From Bacteroidales bacterium (GTDB lineage: Bacteria; Bacteroidota; Bacteroidia; Bacteroidales; UBA932), in the NCBI GenBank assembly GCA_012744435.1, contig JAAYCA010000023.1:1-42003 (forward strand): a stretch of DNA of 42,003 nucleotides, read 5' to 3'. Made by a program: the position numbers and the translations under genes. The notes beneath the pieces are model-generated. The model did no database searches and was not told the origin of the DNA. It was given only the letters and a program-made list of their open reading frames with translations. Shown here piece by piece: positions 40,856 to 42,003 of this stretch (position 1 is its first letter; the number at the start of each line of letters is the position of its first letter).

Positions 40856-42003
40856 ATGAAGCACCTTGGATTGATCCGTGTAGCGGCCGCGATGCCGCGC
40901 GTGCACGTTGCCGACCCGGCGGCGAATGCCCGGGAAATCCTCCGGCTTTGCGAACAGACGGACAGGCAGCAAGCCTCCGTCGTCGTATTCCCGGAACTGA
41001 GCGTGACCGGCTACACCTGTGCCGACCTGTTCGGACAGAACCGCCTGCTCGCCGATGCGGAGGCAGCTGTGGCGGAGATTGCCGCCGCCAGCGCAAAACT
41101 GGCGCCAATGATCGTCGTCGGCGCCCCCGTACGCCATGCCGGCCGGCTCTTCAACTGTGCCGTAGCCATTCGCGGAGGCAAGATTCTGGGCATCGTCCCG
41201 AAAACCTACCTCGCCGGCAGCAGCGAATTCTATGAGCCGCGCTGGTTCGCCTCCGCCCGGGTGCTGTCCCCCGCCGGTGCACGCATCCGCTATGCGGGGC
41301 AGGACGAGCTCCTGCTCGGCACGCGCCAGCTCTTCCGCATCGGCGACGCGACGGCCGCCATCGAGCTCTGCCAGGACCTCTGGGTCCCCGTCCCCCCCTG
41401 CTCGCTGGCAGCCCTGGCAGGAGCGCAACTGATCCTGAACCTCTCCGCCAGCAACGACTACCTCTTCAAGCACGAATACCGCAAGAGTCTGGTCAGCGCG
41501 ACCTCTTCCCGGCTCTACGCCGCCTATGTATATGCCTCCTGCGCCGAAGGCGAGTCCACCCAGGACCTCGTCTGGGCCGGATCCTCCCTCATCTATGAGA
41601 ACGGCTCCCTGCTCGCCGAGGGCGAGCGTTTCGCACGCGGAAGCCGTTATATCATGGCCGACGTCGATATCCAGCGCATGGAGACCCTCCGGGCCAAGGA
41701 GCATAGCTTCAGCCTGGAAGGACCTATACCTGCCTACGCCATCCAGTACCTCATGAAAGAAACCGGAGACGCCGCCCCGACGGATTTCGAAGCGAAGCTG
41801 CTGCGCTACGTAGAGCCGCATCCTTTCGTCCCGCAGGGCGATCCGGAAGCGCTCGGCATGCGCTGCCGCGAGATCCTCGCCGCGCAGGTAGCGGGCCTGA
41901 CGACACGCCTGGAGCACATCCGCTGCAAAAAGGCCGTCATCGGCGTGTCCGGCGGCCTCGACTCCACCCTCGCCCTGCTCGTGACCGCGCTGGCGTTCGA
42001 CAC
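40856..42003 (+). CDS. nadE: Glutamine-dependent NAD+ synthase (partial, cut by window end)
   Basis: The frame is open from the ATG at 40856 to the window end (382 codons). The N-terminal nitrilase-fold glutaminase domain has its full triad: Glu47 (FPELSVTGYTC), Lys116 (VPKTYLAG) and Cys172 (ELCQDLW). The synthetase domain begins with the PP-loop SGGLDST at residues 365-371, and the rest lies beyond the window. The enzyme amidates nicotinate adenine dinucleotide using glutamine. It is divergent from the glnN operon and is the sixth glutamine-spending enzyme of the island. Confidence 0.95.
   Translation, partial: MKHLGLIRVAAAMPRVHVADPAANAREILRLCEQTDRQQASVVVFPELSVTGYTCADLFGQNRLLADAEAAVAEIAAASAKLAPMIVVGAPVRHAGRLFNCAVAIRGGKILGIVPKTYLAGSSEFYEPRWFASARVLSPAGARIRYAGQDELLLGTRQLFRIGDATAAIELCQDLWVPVPPCSLAALAGAQLILNLSASNDYLFKHEYRKSLVSATSSRLYAAYVYASCAEGESTQDLVWAGSSLIYENGSLLAEGERFARGSRYIMADVDIQRMETLRAKEHSFSLEGPIPAYAIQYLMKETGDAAPTDFEAKLLRYVEPHPFVPQGDPEALGMRCREILAAQVAGLTTRLEHIRCKKAVIGVSGGLDSTLALLVTALAFD

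Overview
The window looks like a chromosomal segment of a GC-rich member of the Bacteroidota, most likely Bacteroidales. Four things point there. Starts are preceded by the Bacteroidota-type -7 box TAnnTTTG and mostly lack a Shine-Dalgarno sequence. The glutamine synthetase is of the large type III. There is a lipoprotein GH127 enzyme. The SRP RNA is of the small bacterial type. No species is assigned. Apart from a possible insertion-sequence end at the far left, no phage, CRISPR array, tRNA or rRNA was seen.

Layout. At 1-119 there is a truncated reading-frame end and two tandem 19-bp units, perhaps the end of a mobile element. At 120-8204 lie a cysteine desulfidase-family protein, a frameshifted neutral zinc peptidase, and a minus-strand group for carbohydrate and envelope work (GH127, a BaiN-like flavoprotein, a CE1-like esterase, a DUF3237 protein, a DUF819 membrane protein). 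At 8226-8322 is the SRP RNA gene with its own promoter and terminator. At 8343-14061 a minus-strand housekeeping run holds cdd, a SanA-like protein, mnmA, an SGNH hydrolase, a COG2509 flavoprotein and tsaD. At 14153-22588 a plus-strand run holds tamB, an RsmI-like methylase, mtaB, a PhnP-like hydrolase and thiL. TsaD and MtaB act one after the other on tRNA A37.

The most striking part is 23839-42003, a glutamine economy island. Reading on the minus strand from 40736, the order is a leader region, glnN (type III glutamine synthetase), gltB, gltD, pyrG, purF, a 128-bp gap, glnK, amt, asnB, glmS and an M64 peptidase. nadE is divergent. Six of these enzymes (GltB, PyrG, PurF, AsnB, GlmS, NadE) spend glutamine as nitrogen donor. 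The others make glutamine, import ammonium or sense nitrogen.

Upstream of glnN is a 26-codon reading frame in which residues 7-18 contain seven Gln (all CAG) and three Asn codons. Its stop codon lies two bases before a segment that can pair with the 5' arm of a 12-bp hairpin. This has the layout of ribosome-mediated attenuation responding to charged tRNA-Gln, and perhaps tRNA-Asn. It would control glutamine synthesis and the glutamine-consuming enzymes together. This is inferred from sequence and is the main candidate for an undescribed system here.

Other points: structured repeats sit inside two coding genes (COG2509 and mtaB); some transcripts look nearly leaderless when the SRP RNA 5' end is used to calibrate the -7 box; and one frameshift lies in a C-run.
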